Below, piece by piece: positions 25,014 to 34,371 of a DNA stretch of 64,000 nucleotides. The translations under genes and the position numbers were made by a program. The DNA is from Oceanisphaera litoralis (GTDB taxonomy: Bacteria > Pseudomonadota > Gammaproteobacteria > Enterobacterales > Aeromonadaceae). Within the stretch, counting starts at the first letter, position 1; each line of letters begins with the position of its first letter. Location: NCBI RefSeq assembly GCF_016907015.1, contig NZ_JAFBBE010000009.1, forward strand, positions 62,001 through 126,000, given 5' to 3'. The notes under the pieces were generated by a model. That model had not been told where the DNA came from, ran no database searches, and saw only the letters and a program-made list of their open reading frames with translations.

Positions 25014-26729
25014 ATGTTATCTGTAGACACCCTGGTCACCGAGCATTTTCCCAGATGGCAACATCTTCCGGGCTGCAAAACGGTATTGCGCTATCTATTG
25101 CATGAACAGGCCTTCATCGACTTCGCCGAGCAATATCCCCACCTGCGCGGCCTCGACTTTGTAGAGCAGGTACTTGATTACTTCAGCTTCAAACTCACCC
25201 TGCACGAACAGGAGCTGGAGCATATACCGGCGACCGGCTCCCTGGTGATCGTCGCCAATCATCCCATCGGCTCGCTCGACGGCCTGGCGCTGCTCAAACT
25301 GGTGTCACGCGTCAGGCCCGATACCAAAATCATAGCCAATCAACTGCTGGCCCGGATAGAGCCGCTGTCTTCCCTGTTGCTTCCGGTAGACAATCTGGGC
25401 GGAAAAACCGCGCGCCTCCAGCTGCAGGCCGTGCAGCGCCACCTGTTCGATGGCGGCGTGGTGATTGTCTTTCCCGCCGGAGAGGTATCACGACTCGGGC
25501 CCAAGGGGATCCGCGATGGTCGCTGGAACTCGGGCTTCCTGCGCCTGGCCACCAAGGCCCGGGCCGCCATAGTGCCGGTGCATATCGCCGGTCGAAATTC
25601 CACCCTCTTCTATCTCAGTTCGCTGGCCTCCCGGCCACTCGGTGGCCTGCTGCTGGTACGGGAAATGTTTCGCCAGAAAAACAAGCATATCGCCCTGCGC
25701 ATCGGACAACCGGTGTCCCTGGAGAATTGCCGCAACTCGGGGTTGAATGACAAGGCGTTATGCCTGCTGTTTCGTCGTCACCTGTACCGGATTGGCAAGG
25801 GCAAACCCGGTCTGTTCGACACCCAGGTGGCCATCGCGCCCCCGGAGCCACGGCTGCAGCTGAAAAAAGCGGTAGAACAATGCGAGCGGCTGGGGCAGAC
25901 CAACGATGGCAAAGCCATCTACCTCACCCGTGCCAGCCGTCACGGTCATAGCGTGATACTGCGGGAAATCGGCCGGTTGCGGGAGCTGTCGTTCCGGGCC
26001 GTGGGCGAAGGCACCGGCAAGCGACGGGATCTGGACCCGTTCGACGATGATTATTATCAGCTGCTGCTGTGGGACCCGAACGAACTGGAAGTGATCGGCG
26101 CCTACCGCTTCATTCCCACCGCCGAGCAAATAGCACAAAAGGGACCGGCCGGACTCTACAGTCATCACCTGTTCGATTACGACGACAGCATGACCCCATA
26201 CCTCGATCAGGGCATAGAGCTGGGGCGCAGCTTCATTCAGCCCGCCTACTGGGGCCGACGTAGCCTGGATTACCTGTGGTTCGGCATCGGCGCCTTTCTC
26301 GCCCGTCATCCGCAGTACCGCTATCTGTTCGGCCCGGTGTCGCTGAGTGCCGCGCTACCGGTTGCCGCCCGGGATCTGCTGGTGGCCTTCTACCGCCTGT
26401 ACTTTCCGGCCCAGGCCGATCTGGCTCGCTCCCGGCGACCGCTGCCCCCGACCACCTCGACCCTGAGAGAGCAGTTCGACGGGCAGGATTATCAGCAGGA
26501 TCTGCAACGACTCAAGCAATTGCTGGACAATATGGGCACCGCCATTCCCACCCTTTACAAACAGTACTCGGAGCTGTGTGAACCCGGTGGGGTCCAGTTT
26601 ATCGACTTCGGTACCGACCCGGACTTTGCCGACTGTGTCGATGGCCTGGTGATGGTGGATCTGCAGCGGCTCAAACCCGCTCGTTATCAGCGCTACATAG
26701 CACCGCACCGTGAACCATCAGACACCTGA
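25014..26729 (+). CDS. olsF: Bifunctional acyltransferase, probable ornithine lipid synthase OlsF
   Basis: 571 residues with two acyltransferase halves. The N-terminal half (about 1-270) is PlsC-like: ANHPIGSLDGLALL (acyltransferase His-Asp motif, variant spacing), then VIVFPAGEVSR. The C-terminal half (about 310-500) is OlsB/GNAT-like: RLRELSFRAVGEGTGKRRDLDPFDDDYYQLLLWDP, IGAYRF. This O- plus N-acyltransferase fusion is the layout of OlsF, which makes ornithine lipids from ornithine. Strong GGAGG before the ATG. A PhoB box lies upstream, fitting replacement of phospholipids during phosphate starvation. Function is inferred from architecture and regulation. Confidence 0.8.
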   Translation: MLSVDTLVTEHFPRWQHLPGCKTVLRYLLHEQAFIDFAEQYPHLRGLDFVEQVLDYFSFKLTLHEQELEHIPATGSLVIVANHPIGSLDGLALLKLVSRVRPDTKIIANQLLARIEPLSSLLLPVDNLGGKTARLQLQAVQRHLFDGGVVIVFPAGEVSRLGPKGIRDGRWNSGFLRLATKARAAIVPVHIAGRNSTLFYLSSLASRPLGGLLLVREMFRQKNKHIALRIGQPVSLENCRNSGLNDKALCLLFRRHLYRIGKGKPGLFDTQVAIAPPEPRLQLKKAVEQCERLGQTNDGKAIYLTRASRHGHSVILREIGRLRELSFRAVGEGTGKRRDLDPFDDDYYQLLLWDPNELEVIGAYRFIPTAEQIAQKGPAGLYSHHLFDYDDSMTPYLDQGIELGRSFIQPAYWGRRSLDYLWFGIGAFLARHPQYRYLFGPVSLSAALPVAARDLLVAFYRLYFPAQADLARSRRPLPPTTSTLREQFDGQDYQQDLQRLKQLLDNMGTAIPTLYKQYSELCEPGGVQFIDFGTDPDFADCVDGLVMVDLQRLKPARYQRYIAPHREPSDT

Positions 26730-26747
26730 TCCGGCGAACAGACAGGC

Positions 26748-27020
26748 TCAACGGTCGCTGTGGCCCAGATCGCGCTCCGGCGCGATATGATCCCGTAACC
26801 GTTGCTTGATCTCCCTGGCCTCGGGAAAGCCTTCGTCGGCCACCCGGCACCAGACAAGGGTGCCGTCGACGATGATCTGAAACTGGCCTTTCTCGCCCGG
26901 GATCAGCGCCACCTCGCCCACCTCGTCATTGAAGGTCGACAAGATTTCCTGTGCCAGCCAGGCCGAACGCAACAGCCAGCGGCACAGGGAGCAGTAGCGA
27001 ATTTCCACTCTCGGTTTCAT
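26748..27020 (-). CDS. SelW/SelT/SelH-family (Rdx) thioredoxin-like protein
   Basis: 90 residues. The N-terminal beta strand carries a CxxC pair (VEIRYCSLCRWLLRSAWLAQEIL), followed by PGEKGQFQIIVDGTLVWCR and GFPEAREIKQRLRD, as in bacterial SelW-like Rdx proteins, which have a thioredoxin-like fold and unknown substrates. Cys replaces the selenocysteine of animal SelW. The start at 27020 has AAGGAAA upstream. It is convergent with olsF, 18 bp apart; it has no obvious functional link to it. Confidence 0.85.
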   Translation of the reverse strand: MKPRVEIRYCSLCRWLLRSAWLAQEILSTFNDEVGEVALIPGEKGQFQIIVDGTLVWCRVADEGFPEAREIKQRLRDHIAPERDLGHSDR

Positions 27021-27065
27021 GGTGTTTCCTTGTCTCATCACTAAAAATCCCGGTACGAAAAAGGG

Positions 27066-27108
27066 AAAAAGGGGTCGGAGTCAATATATCGACTCCGACC
27101 CCTTTTTT
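27066..27108. terminator. Large GACTCCGACCCC hairpin, terminator/REP-like
   Basis: A perfect 17-bp stem, AAAAAGGGGTCGGAGTC (27066-27082) / its complement (27092-27108 region), with an AT-rich loop, followed by a second partial copy (GACCCCTTTTTT). It sits after the membrane-protein gene at 27135 on the minus strand and can terminate it. The sequence type recurs near genes in many gammaproteobacteria, so it may be a dispersed repeat. Confidence 0.7.
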
Positions 27109-27134
27109 ACGACCCCTTTTTTATAACATGGCTA

Positions 27135-27866
27135 TCAATATAACGAGCCCTGAGGCCACACCAGCCAGAGGCCGAGTGCCCCGACCAGCAGCGCCGAGAC
27201 CACCGCCGCCACCGACGACCACCAGGCTCCCTTGTGGCGCAGTCCCTGCTCCACCAGTGGCGGTATCAGCGCCAGGGCCACCAGCCACCCGTCCATGGGG
27301 ATGAATTGCCAGCACAGAGTCAGCAGCAACACGTAGGCGCCGGTGACATAACGATCAGACGCAAAACGGGTCAGGCCGCTCAACCACAGCATGCCGGCCA
27401 GCACCGCGAGGGATCCTGCAAGCTGGGCCAGCAGCAGGCTGCCGCCGATGGCCACGGTAATGGCAAAGGCAGCCCCTCCGGCGGCAAAGCCCAGCCCGGC
27501 ACGGCCGGTGCCGCCACGCCATTCACGCCAGCCCTGCCACAGCCAGAACACCAGCAGGCCCAGCAGCGCCTCGGGATAACGTCCCAGCAAGGGCCACAGC
27601 GCCAGCAGAAACACACCGCTCATCAGCAGCAGTGTCAGCACCCGACGCCACAGGCCCGGTAACAGGCCGGCCAGCGCCACCGCCCAGAAGGCAAACGGCA
27701 ACCACTGGGTCCCCTTGGTCGGTAACAGATACCAGCCGGATGCCCAACCGATAGTCACCCACACCGCCAGACCCGCCAACCACCAGAATGCCGACGGGCG
27801 CCACCAGCCGATGGCGCCCGCAAACATGGCCGGCAGCAGCGTCTGCATCAGCAGATCCACGCCCAT
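27135..27866 (-). CDS. Hypothetical multi-spanning inner-membrane protein
   Basis: 243 residues, Trp- and Leu-rich, with about eight hydrophobic segments (for example FWWLAGLAVWVTIGWASGW, FAFWAVALAGLLPGLW, LTLLLMSGVFLLALWPLLG). I do not recognise the family. It follows yceI by 15 bp in the same direction with its own GGGAG ribosome-binding site, so the two are probably co-transcribed. YceI homologues are often paired with membrane proteins such as cytochrome b561, but the histidine pattern expected of a haem b561 is not obvious here. Confidence 0.7.
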   Translation of the reverse strand: MGVDLLMQTLLPAMFAGAIGWWRPSAFWWLAGLAVWVTIGWASGWYLLPTKGTQWLPFAFWAVALAGLLPGLWRRVLTLLLMSGVFLLALWPLLGRYPEALLGLLVFWLWQGWREWRGGTGRAGLGFAAGGAAFAITVAIGGSLLLAQLAGSLAVLAGMLWLSGLTRFASDRYVTGAYVLLLTLCWQFIPMDGWLVALALIPPLVEQGLRHKGAWWSSVAAVVSALLVGALGLWLVWPQGSLY

Positions 27867-27881
27867 ACCATTCTCCCGATG

Positions 27882-28445
27882 TTACTGACGAATGCCTTCA
27901 ACAAACAGCTTGATGGCAATGTCGTCACCCACGCCGGGCAGGCCGTAACTCATGCCGAAGTCACTGCGCTTGATAGTGGTCTCGGCATTGAAACCGTTAC
28001 GATAACCGCCCCAGGGATCTTCGCCTTCACCGATAAAGCTGACATCGAAGGTCACCGGCTGGCTCACGCCGTGCACGGTCAGGTTGCCGCTCAGCTTGCC
28101 GCCGTTTTTATCGCCTTCATAGCCGGTGCTGGCAAAATCCAGGGTCGGATACTGGCGGACATCGAAGAAGTCGGGGCTACGCAAATGCTTGTCCCGCTCT
28201 TGATGGTTGGTATCGACGCTGTCCGCCTCTATGGTGAAGCTGGCCTTGGCAGCGGCCGGATTATCCGCATCGAACTGATAGTCGCCTGCCAGCTCGTTGA
28301 AACGTCCCAGCAGGGTGCTGAACCCCATATGGCTTACTTCAAACACGACCGCGGTATGGGCCGGATCCACCTTGTAATCGGCGGCCACAACCGGGCCGGC
28401 CAATACCAGAGAAGAAACCAGCAGGGCTATTTTTTTCGTATTCAT
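27882..28445 (-). CDS. yceI: YceI-family periplasmic lipid-binding protein
   Basis: 187 residues. Signal peptide MNTKKIALLVSSLVLAGPVVA, then an extended beta-barrel of the YceI lipocalin-like type: YKVDPAHTAVVFEVSHMGFSTLLGRFNELAG, DSVDTNHQERDKHLRSPDFFDV, and SFIGEGEDPWGGYRNGFNAETTIKRSDFGM are hallmark stretches. Members bind isoprenoid quinones or other long lipids in the periplasm. Start at 28445 has GGAGA 6 nt upstream. It is divergent from a LysR regulator 192 bp away, which may control it. Confidence 0.92.
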   Translation of the reverse strand: MNTKKIALLVSSLVLAGPVVAADYKVDPAHTAVVFEVSHMGFSTLLGRFNELAGDYQFDADNPAAAKASFTIEADSVDTNHQERDKHLRSPDFFDVRQYPTLDFASTGYEGDKNGGKLSGNLTVHGVSQPVTFDVSFIGEGEDPWGGYRNGFNAETTIKRSDFGMSYGLPGVGDDIAIKLFVEGIRQ

Positions 28446-28637
28446 AAGAGTCTCCGTTTCTGCCAACATCAGGCGCGGATGGCGCCACATGATTAATCCG
28501 GATGAGATAGTAGGATGCCTTAAAAACGAGAACAATTATAATTTAACTGAAACATTATCTACTTTTAGTTAATAATGATGGCCATTGACACATAAATTGA
28601 CGCATAAAAAGATAGCTGACACAGAGGAGCGAAATCC

Positions 28638-29522
28638 GTGGACCAATTATCCGCCATTCGAACATTCTGCAAGGTGGTCGAGCTGCAAAGCTTTACCAAA
28701 ACCGCACAACAGCTGGAGTTATCGGTCGCCATGGTGTCGAAACAGGTGGGCCTGCTGGAGCAGCACCTCAATGCCCGTCTGCTGATGCGCACCACCCGGC
28801 GGGTCAGCGTTACCGAAGCCGGGCAGCTCTATTATCAACGCTGTCATGCCATTCTGACCGAACTGGAACAGGCCGACGCCATGATTTCGGATCACAGTCG
28901 CCGGCCCAGTGGCCCTGTTCGAATTTCTGTGCCCATGGACTTCGGCGCCCTCAAGGTGGCGCCACTGCTGGCGGAGTTTTACCGCCGCTATCCGGACATT
29001 CACCTCATTCTGGAATACAGCGATCGTCTGGTGGCACTGGTGGAGGAAAACTTCGATCTTGCGCTGCGCATCGGCGCCCTGCCCGACTCGTCACTGATTG
29101 CCCGGCCTCTGGCGCAGATGTCGATGATGACCTGCGCCGCCCCCGATTACCTGGCCCGGCACGGCACCCCCTCGCATCCTTCCGATCTCGTCGACCATAA
29201 TTGCCTGCTCTATACCCTGAGCGAACCGCAATGGAACTATCAGCAGCGGGGGTATCATTATCAGGTTCGGCCCAAAGGCGCCATGCGCGCCAATACCGGC
29301 CGGGCTCTGGCCCTGGCGGCCAGTCAGGGGATGGGCGTCATCATGCAGCCCCGTTTTATCGTGGAGGATTATCTGGAAAAGGGTGCCTTGGTGCCGCTGC
29401 TGGACGACTTCGAACTGCCGAAGCTCAGCCTGAACCTGCTCTACCCGCATCGGCATTTTCTGCCCAGCCGGGTAAAGTGCTTTGTGGACTATATGGAAAG
29501 CTGCTTCAAGCAGACAAAATAA
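28638..29522 (+). CDS. LysR-family transcriptional regulator
   Basis: 294 residues starting with GTG; GAGGAG lies 8 nt upstream. N-terminal winged helix (MDQLSAIRTFCKVVELQSFTKTAQQLELSVAMVSKQVGLLEQHL) and a C-terminal periplasmic-binding-like effector domain (GPVRISVPMDFGALKVAPLLAEFYRRYPDIHL). It is of the common CrgA/DsdC-like LysR subgroup; effector unknown. It is divergent from yceI; a TTAACT / AGTTAA inverted repeat with a 18-bp spacer (28543-28572) in the gap is a candidate binding site. Confidence 0.88.
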   Translation: MDQLSAIRTFCKVVELQSFTKTAQQLELSVAMVSKQVGLLEQHLNARLLMRTTRRVSVTEAGQLYYQRCHAILTELEQADAMISDHSRRPSGPVRISVPMDFGALKVAPLLAEFYRRYPDIHLILEYSDRLVALVEENFDLALRIGALPDSSLIARPLAQMSMMTCAAPDYLARHGTPSHPSDLVDHNCLLYTLSEPQWNYQQRGYHYQVRPKGAMRANTGRALALAASQGMGVIMQPRFIVEDYLEKGALVPLLDDFELPKLSLNLLYPHRHFLPSRVKCFVDYMESCFKQTK

Positions 29523-29547
29523 AGGGCACGCCCGGTGCCCTTTATTA
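29519..29547. terminator. Bidirectional terminator, lysR / folE
   Basis: AAAGGGCAC / GTGCCCTTT with a GCCCG loop between convergent genes. Confidence 0.85.
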
Positions 29548-29561
29548 TTCGCGGAACCCGC

Positions 29562-30218
29562 TTAACGAACCACGCCGCCGAGAAATTCCTGACGGGTTTC
29601 GGGCCGGCTCTTGAAAATGCCCCCGAGCGATGTGGTGGTGGTGCTACTGGTGGCATCCATCACGCCCCGAGCCTTCACACAATAGTGGGTGGCGGTAATG
29701 CTCACCGCCACGTCATCCGATTCCAGCAATGTCTGCAGCGCCACCAGCACCTGCTGGTTCAGTCGCTCCTGCACCTGAGGCCGACGGGCAAAAAACTGCA
29801 CTATGCGGTTGATCTTGGACAGCCCAATCACCTTGCCGCGGGGAATATAGGCCACGGTGGCCGTACCGTCGATGGTCACGAAATGATGCTCGCAGGTGCT
29901 GGTCAGGGTGATGTCCCGCACCTGCACCATTTCATCCACCTTCATCTTGTTGTCAATCAGGGTGATTTTGGGAAAGTAACTGTAATCCAGCCCCGAGAAA
30001 ATTTCGCGCACGTACATCTTGGCGATACGCTGTGGGGTTTCGGCCAGGCTGTCATCTTCCAGATCCAGACCCAGTACATCCATCATCTCGGTCATCAAGC
30101 CGGTAATACGGGACTGTTTTTCATCAAGAGTCAGATTATTGCCCTTCATCGGGGTTTCCAGCCCTCTCGCCTCAAGGGCGGAACGAACTCGAATGGCGGC
30201 ATCGCTCAAAGCGGTCAT
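29562..30218 (-). CDS. folE: GTP cyclohydrolase I FolE
   Basis: 218 residues. It converts GTP to 7,8-dihydroneopterin triphosphate, the entry to folate and, through QueD, to queuosine. Zn and active-site residues are in [15 protein letters not shown] and [41 protein letters not shown] is the family core. Start ATG at 30218 with GGAG 6 nt upstream. It is monocistronic, with a shared terminator downstream. Confidence 0.96.
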   Translation of the reverse strand: MTALSDAAIRVRSALEARGLETPMKGNNLTLDEKQSRITGLMTEMMDVLGLDLEDDSLAETPQRIAKMYVREIFSGLDYSYFPKITLIDNKMKVDEMVQVRDITLTSTCEHHFVTIDGTATVAYIPRGKVIGLSKINRIVQFFARRPQVQERLNQQVLVALQTLLESDDVAVSITATHYCVKARGVMDATSSTTTTSLGGIFKSRPETRQEFLGGVVR

Positions 30219-30389
30219 GACAGGCTCCGTTGAATAAATATAAAGCAGTAAAAAAAACTGCTGGAATGGTAGTGCATTTAGAGTCCGGTGTGAATGGTGG
30301 ATTCATTTCCTAACCTTCAGAGAAAGATGACAAAAAACATTTTAAACTGGAATAATGAGCTCGACCGTCCTTATAACAGGTAACCGAAC

Positions 30390-31631
30390 ATGGCCATTCA
30401 CGATTGCGACAGCCAACCCGGGCTGCGTCCCTACCTCGACGCCAAACACGAGATGCTCACTCGTCTCGAGGCAAGAACCGACAGCGATACCGTCCCTCTG
30501 GAACAGGCGCTGAACCGGATTCTGGCCGACGATATTCACTCCCCCATAGACGTCCCCTCCTTCGCCAACTCGGCGATGGACGGTTACGCCCTGCGCGCCA
30601 GTGATGTAACGAACGATGCGGCGCTCACCCTGATCGGCACCAGCCTGGCCGGCCATCCGTTCAACGGGCGAGTCGGCCCCGGCGAATGCGTGCGCATCAT
30701 GACAGGGGCCGCCATGCCGCTCGGTGCCGACACCGTAGTGATGCAGGAAAACTGCCGCTCGGAGCACAACATCATCTATCCTCAAGGCCCAGTAACTGAG
30801 GGCCGGCATGTGCGCTTTCCCGCCGAAGATCTGGCCCAGGGCGAGCGGGTCTTTGCCGCCGGCACCCGCATCAACGCCAGGGTATTGTCGGTACTGTCGT
30901 CACTCGGGCTGGAGCAGATATATGTACGTCGCCCACTGACGGTGGCGCTGCTCTCTACCGGTGACGAGCTGAAAAGCCCCGGCGAGCTGCTCACTCCCGG
31001 CGATATTTATGACTCCAATCGCATCGGCATCGGCGCCATGCTCGAACGGCTCGGCATCCGGGTCATCGATTACGGCATTATCCAGGACGACCCGGCGCTG
31101 ATCCGCCAGGCCTTGCTCAGGGCCGCCACCGAGGCCGATGCCCTGATCACCTCCGGTGGCGTCTCGGTGGGCGATGCGGACTACACCAAGCAGGTGCTGG
31201 AAGAAGTGGGTCGTATCGGCTTCTGGAAGCTGGCGATCAAGCCCGGCAAACCCTTCGCCTTTGGCCACATCAACGACTGCCCCTTCTTCGGCCTGCCCGG
31301 CAACCCGGTGTCGGCCGCCGTCACCTTTCATCTGCTGGTGCGTCCGGCCCTGGCAACACTGGCCGGAGAAACGTTAAACCCCGCCCCCTTGCTGCAGGCC
31401 AGGGCGCTGATGCCGTTCAAAAAAAGTCCCGGCCGCATGGACTTTCAGCGCGGTGTGGTCAGTACCCAGGCCGACGGCAGCCTGGGGGTCGTGGCCGCCG
31501 GCGCCCAGAGCTCGGCGGTGTTCAGCGCCATGGCCGAGGCCAACTGCCTGCTGCACCTGGAGCAGGACAGAGGCAACGTCAGTGAAGGAGAAATGGTCAC
31601 CCTGGAGCTGATCGACGGGCTCTACTGGTAA
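30390..31631 (+). CDS. moeA: Molybdopterin molybdotransferase MoeA
   Basis: 413 residues. MoeA inserts molybdate into adenylated molybdopterin to form Moco. Motifs: DVPSFANSAMDGYALR, RIMTGAAMPLGADTVVMQE, LLSTGDEL, YDSNRIGIGAMLERLG, ITSGGVSVGDADYTKQVLEE (substrate-binding MogA-like domain), and FFGLPGNPVSAAVTFHLLV. The start MAIHDCDSQPGLRPYLDA has only a weak AGG-type site. Its TAA stop shares a base with the moeB start, so the two are translationally coupled. Confidence 0.95.
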   Translation: MAIHDCDSQPGLRPYLDAKHEMLTRLEARTDSDTVPLEQALNRILADDIHSPIDVPSFANSAMDGYALRASDVTNDAALTLIGTSLAGHPFNGRVGPGECVRIMTGAAMPLGADTVVMQENCRSEHNIIYPQGPVTEGRHVRFPAEDLAQGERVFAAGTRINARVLSVLSSLGLEQIYVRRPLTVALLSTGDELKSPGELLTPGDIYDSNRIGIGAMLERLGIRVIDYGIIQDDPALIRQALLRAATEADALITSGGVSVGDADYTKQVLEEVGRIGFWKLAIKPGKPFAFGHINDCPFFGLPGNPVSAAVTFHLLVRPALATLAGETLNPAPLLQARALMPFKKSPGRMDFQRGVVSTQADGSLGVVAAGAQSSAVFSAMAEANCLLHLEQDRGNVSEGEMVTLELIDGLYW

Positions 31632-32386
31632 TGCAGCAACTCAGCGACGAAGAATGGCTGCGCTATAACCGTCAGATAGTGCTGCGCCAGTTCGATATCG
31701 AGGGCCAGGAAGCCCTGAAAAATGCCGCCGTGCTGATCATCGGCGCCGGTGGCCTGGGTTGTGCCGCCGCCCAGTATCTGGCTGTGGCCGGTGTGGGCCA
31801 GATCACCCTGGTGGATCACGACCGGGTGGAAGTGTCCAACCTGCAGCGCCAGGTGCTGCATCAGGACGGCGATATCGGCCGGCTCAAGGTGGACTCCGCC
31901 GCCGACAGCCTGCGCGCCGCCAATCCCTATCTCAAGATGATCACCTACGCCTGCGATGCCGACGAGGCGTTGCTTACCGGGCTTATCCCCCAACATCAGC
32001 TGGTGCTCGACGGCACCGACAATCTGGAGACCCGACAGCGGGTCAATCGGCTGTGCTTTGCCGCCAAAGTCCCCCTGGTGTCGGCGGCGGTGATCCGCAT
32101 GGAAGGCCAGCTCGGCGTCTTTACCTATGGTGACGACGAGCCCTGCTACGGCTGTCTGAGCCGGCTGATCGGCGCCGGCACCCTGAGCTGTGTGGAAGCC
32201 GGGGTGCTGGCGCCCATGGTGGGGGTCATGGGCTCCCTGCAGGCGCTGGAGGCCATCAAGCTGCTAGCCAACATGGGCCGTTCGCCCAGAGGCAAGCTGC
32301 TACTGGTCGACGGCCTCAACCTCAACACCCGGGAGCTGACCCTGCCCAAGGCACCGGACTGCCCGATATGCGGGGGGAATTCGTAG
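31631..32386 (+). CDS. moeB: Molybdopterin-synthase adenylyltransferase MoeB
   Basis: 251 residues. MoeB activates the C-terminal glycine of MoaD by adenylation. The nucleotide motif GAGGLGCAAAQYLA follows LRQFDIEGQEALKNA; R and D residues of the E1-like site are in DHDRVEVSNLQRQVLHQ and LDGTDNLETRQRVN; two zinc pairs are CYGC and CPIC. It overlaps moeA by one base (TAATG). A hairpin with a short T-run follows. Confidence 0.95.
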   Translation: MQQLSDEEWLRYNRQIVLRQFDIEGQEALKNAAVLIIGAGGLGCAAAQYLAVAGVGQITLVDHDRVEVSNLQRQVLHQDGDIGRLKVDSAADSLRAANPYLKMITYACDADEALLTGLIPQHQLVLDGTDNLETRQRVNRLCFAAKVPLVSAAVIRMEGQLGVFTYGDDEPCYGCLSRLIGAGTLSCVEAGVLAPMVGVMGSLQALEAIKLLANMGRSPRGKLLLVDGLNLNTRELTLPKAPDCPICGGNS

Positions 32387-32450
32387 CAGTAGACGGTGTG
32401 TAATGTGATAGTTTCAGAAGGTATTCAGAGGGTAAAGAATGCCGTAGCCC

Positions 32451-32474
32451 AGAGGCAACTCTGTTGCCTCTTTC
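32451..32474 (+). terminator. Probable moeAB terminator
   Basis: AGAGGCAAC / GTTGCCTCT with a TCT loop, followed by TTC; the short T-run makes it moderate. Confidence 0.6.
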
Positions 32475-32518
32475 ACACTACAGATCCAGCAGGATTAAAA
32501 ACAGGGGATGGTGGAGCG

Positions 32519-33238
32519 CTACACCCCGCGTTCGTTGTTCCAGATCAGTACGTGTAATTGAGGCAGTACCCGGGCGTTGAACCAGCGGTCGGCGGTGACC
32601 TTGTCTACCAGCCAGCGCAGGCGGGCGTTGAGCGATGCCGTGTCGGTTTCCAGCTCGGGTTGCTCGGGGGTGGCCGGTGACGGATTGCACGGCTGCAGGG
32701 TCAGCGGCAGCTGCGGGTAATCGGCCGCCAGCGCCCTCGCCCATTGGTAATCGGCCTCGTCGGCGATCACCAGCTTGAGGCTGACCTGCGTCCGGCTGCC
32801 GGCGGCGGCTAGACAGGCCTCGAACCGGCTGCGGTTGAAGGCCATGGCAGACGACGGCGGCTTGGGGCTGAGCGTCAGATGATCGAGCAGCGCAAACCAG
32901 TCCTGCACCTTGCTGCCCTGGGTTTCCATGGCAAAGGTATAGCCCTCGGCATGGCCCAGTTCCAGCAGCTTGGTCAGCGGCTGCAATGCCGGATTGCCAC
33001 CGGACAGTGTCACCAGCAGCGGCCGGCCACCGCTCAGGCGATGCACCTCGGCCATGATGGCGTCGGCACTCATCGGTGTCCAGTCGGCCTTGAAGCGCGG
33101 CTCTACCGCATAGAGGGTGTCGCACCAGCTGCAACGAAAGTCACAGCCGCCGGTGCGCACAAATACCGTCGGCACCCCGATAAGGGCTCCCTCGCCCTGA
33201 ATGGTGGGGCCGAAAATTTCGCTGACGGCAATGCTCAT
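32519..33238 (-). CDS. queE: 7-carboxy-7-deazaguanine synthase QueE
   Basis: 239 residues, radical SAM enzyme turning 6-carboxytetrahydropterin into 7-carboxy-7-deazaguanine. N-terminal [36 protein letters not shown] has the CxxxCxxC cluster motif; [13 protein letters not shown] replaces the usual GGEP loop. The start at 33238 overlaps the queD stop as ATGA, implying coupled translation. Last gene of queC-queD-queE. Confidence 0.95.
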   Translation of the reverse strand: MSIAVSEIFGPTIQGEGALIGVPTVFVRTGGCDFRCSWCDTLYAVEPRFKADWTPMSADAIMAEVHRLSGGRPLLVTLSGGNPALQPLTKLLELGHAEGYTFAMETQGSKVQDWFALLDHLTLSPKPPSSAMAFNRSRFEACLAAAGSRTQVSLKLVIADEADYQWARALAADYPQLPLTLQPCNPSPATPEQPELETDTASLNARLRWLVDKVTADRWFNARVLPQLHVLIWNNERGV

Positions 33239-33591
33239 GGCCGGTACTCCGCCCAGGTCTTGGGCGTTTCCGACACCGATACCGCGCTCACCTCGGGCCA
33301 ATGAGCACGGGCCCAGTCGAACAGATGCCGTGCCAGCCGCTCGGCGGTAGTGCAGGCGTCGCCCAGCACCTCGTTGAGATGGCGGTGGTCCAGGGTGTCG
33401 TCGATGTAGTCCTTGAACGCCTTGAGCTCGAGATAATCCCGCACGAAGCCGTACTGATCCAGGGTCTCGCTTTGCAGCTCGATCACCACCACATAGTTGT
33501 GGCCATGCAGTCGGGCACAGGGGTGCCAGTCCGGCATCTGATGCAACTGGTGGGAGGCGGAAAAGTGAAACTCTTTCTTTATGGTGTACAT
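33235..33591 (-). CDS. queD: 6-carboxy-5,6,7,8-tetrahydropterin synthase QueD
   Basis: 118 residues. It converts the FolE product dihydroneopterin triphosphate to 6-carboxytetrahydropterin. Zn-binding histidines are in FHFSASHQL and LHGHNYVV, catalytic Cys in [10 protein letters not shown], and the DHRHLNEV motif is present. Start at 33591 lies inside the queC 3' end, a 13-bp overlap; the longer frame to 33621 is not family-like. Confidence 0.95.
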   Translation of the reverse strand: MYTIKKEFHFSASHQLHQMPDWHPCARLHGHNYVVVIELQSETLDQYGFVRDYLELKAFKDYIDDTLDHRHLNEVLGDACTTAERLARHLFDWARAHWPEVSAVSVSETPKTWAEYRP

Positions 33592-34286
33592 TTTTTCACC
33601 CTCTCGACCGCCTCGAGCCAATACTCTTTATCCAGATAGGGAGTGGGATCTTCCACCCCGGCCAGGGCCATGGCTTCGATACGCTCCACGCAAGTGCCGC
33701 AGCGGCCGCAGTGAAGATCACCGCCTTCGTAGCAGGACCAGGTGTCCGCCACCGGCACCGCGAAGCGCGCCGCATCCCGGGCAATCTCGGTCTTGTCGGT
33801 GTTCACGTAAGGAGCAAACAACGCCACTTCGGCCACGCCATCCAGCGCCTTGGCCTGCATCTCGCCGAACAGGCGGATAAAGTCGGGGCGACAGTCGGGA
33901 TAGATGAAGTGATCACCGCCGTGAACCGCCAGTGCCACGGTATCGAGACCGCGGGCGGCAGCCACGCCGAAGGCAATGGTAAGCATGATGGCGTTGCGGT
34001 TGGGCACCACCGTCAGCTTCATGTTTTCTTCGCTGTAGTGGCCGTGGGGCACCTCTATATCGTCGGTCAGGGCCGAGCCGGACAGCTGGCGGCCGATGTG
34101 ACCTATGTCCATCACCAGGTGAGGTACCCCGAGCCGCTCGGCGCAATGGCGGGCGGCATCGATTTCTTTCTTGTGGCGCTGACCATAGTCGAAGGTCAGC
34201 AGGGCGCCGAGGGATTGCTCCGCCGCCAGCCGATAGGCCAGGGTCACGGAGTCGAATCCGCCGGAGCAGATCAGCAATGCTTTCAT
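33579..34286 (-). CDS. queC: 7-cyano-7-deazaguanine synthase QueC
   Basis: 235 residues. It makes preQ0 from 7-carboxy-7-deazaguanine, ammonia and ATP. PP-loop [11 protein letters not shown] at residues 8-18; zinc cysteines in [37 protein letters not shown] in the middle. First gene of the queuosine operon. Its AAGGA ribosome site is inside a preQ1-I-like riboswitch, so translation should fall when preQ1 is plentiful. Confidence 0.96.
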   Translation of the reverse strand: MKALLICSGGFDSVTLAYRLAAEQSLGALLTFDYGQRHKKEIDAARHCAERLGVPHLVMDIGHIGRQLSGSALTDDIEVPHGHYSEENMKLTVVPNRNAIMLTIAFGVAAARGLDTVALAVHGGDHFIYPDCRPDFIRLFGEMQAKALDGVAEVALFAPYVNTDKTEIARDAARFAVPVADTWSCYEGGDLHCGRCGTCVERIEAMALAGVEDPTPYLDKEYWLEAVERVKKCTP

Positions 34287-34294
34287 ATATTGTG

Positions 34295-34326
34295 TCCTTG
34301 TTTTGTCCGGGTAGGCTGCGACCGGG
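34295..34326 (-). ncRNA. preQ1-I riboswitch (translational) before queC
   Basis: Read on the minus strand: CCCGGTCGCAGCC, TACCCGG, then ACAAAACAAGGA, ending 8 nt before the queC ATG. P1 pairs CCGG with CCGG, the loop has TCGCAG, and the A-rich tail ACAAAACAAGG can form the pseudoknot that hides the Shine-Dalgarno. The layout closely follows the known preQ1-I aptamers, such as the Thermoanaerobacter tengcongensis one. The downstream genes (queCDE) make preQ1 precursors. Confidence 0.85.
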
Positions 34327-34371
34327 AGTAAAAGCGGGGCTATTCTAGCGCCCGTGGAGATGAGATCAAAT

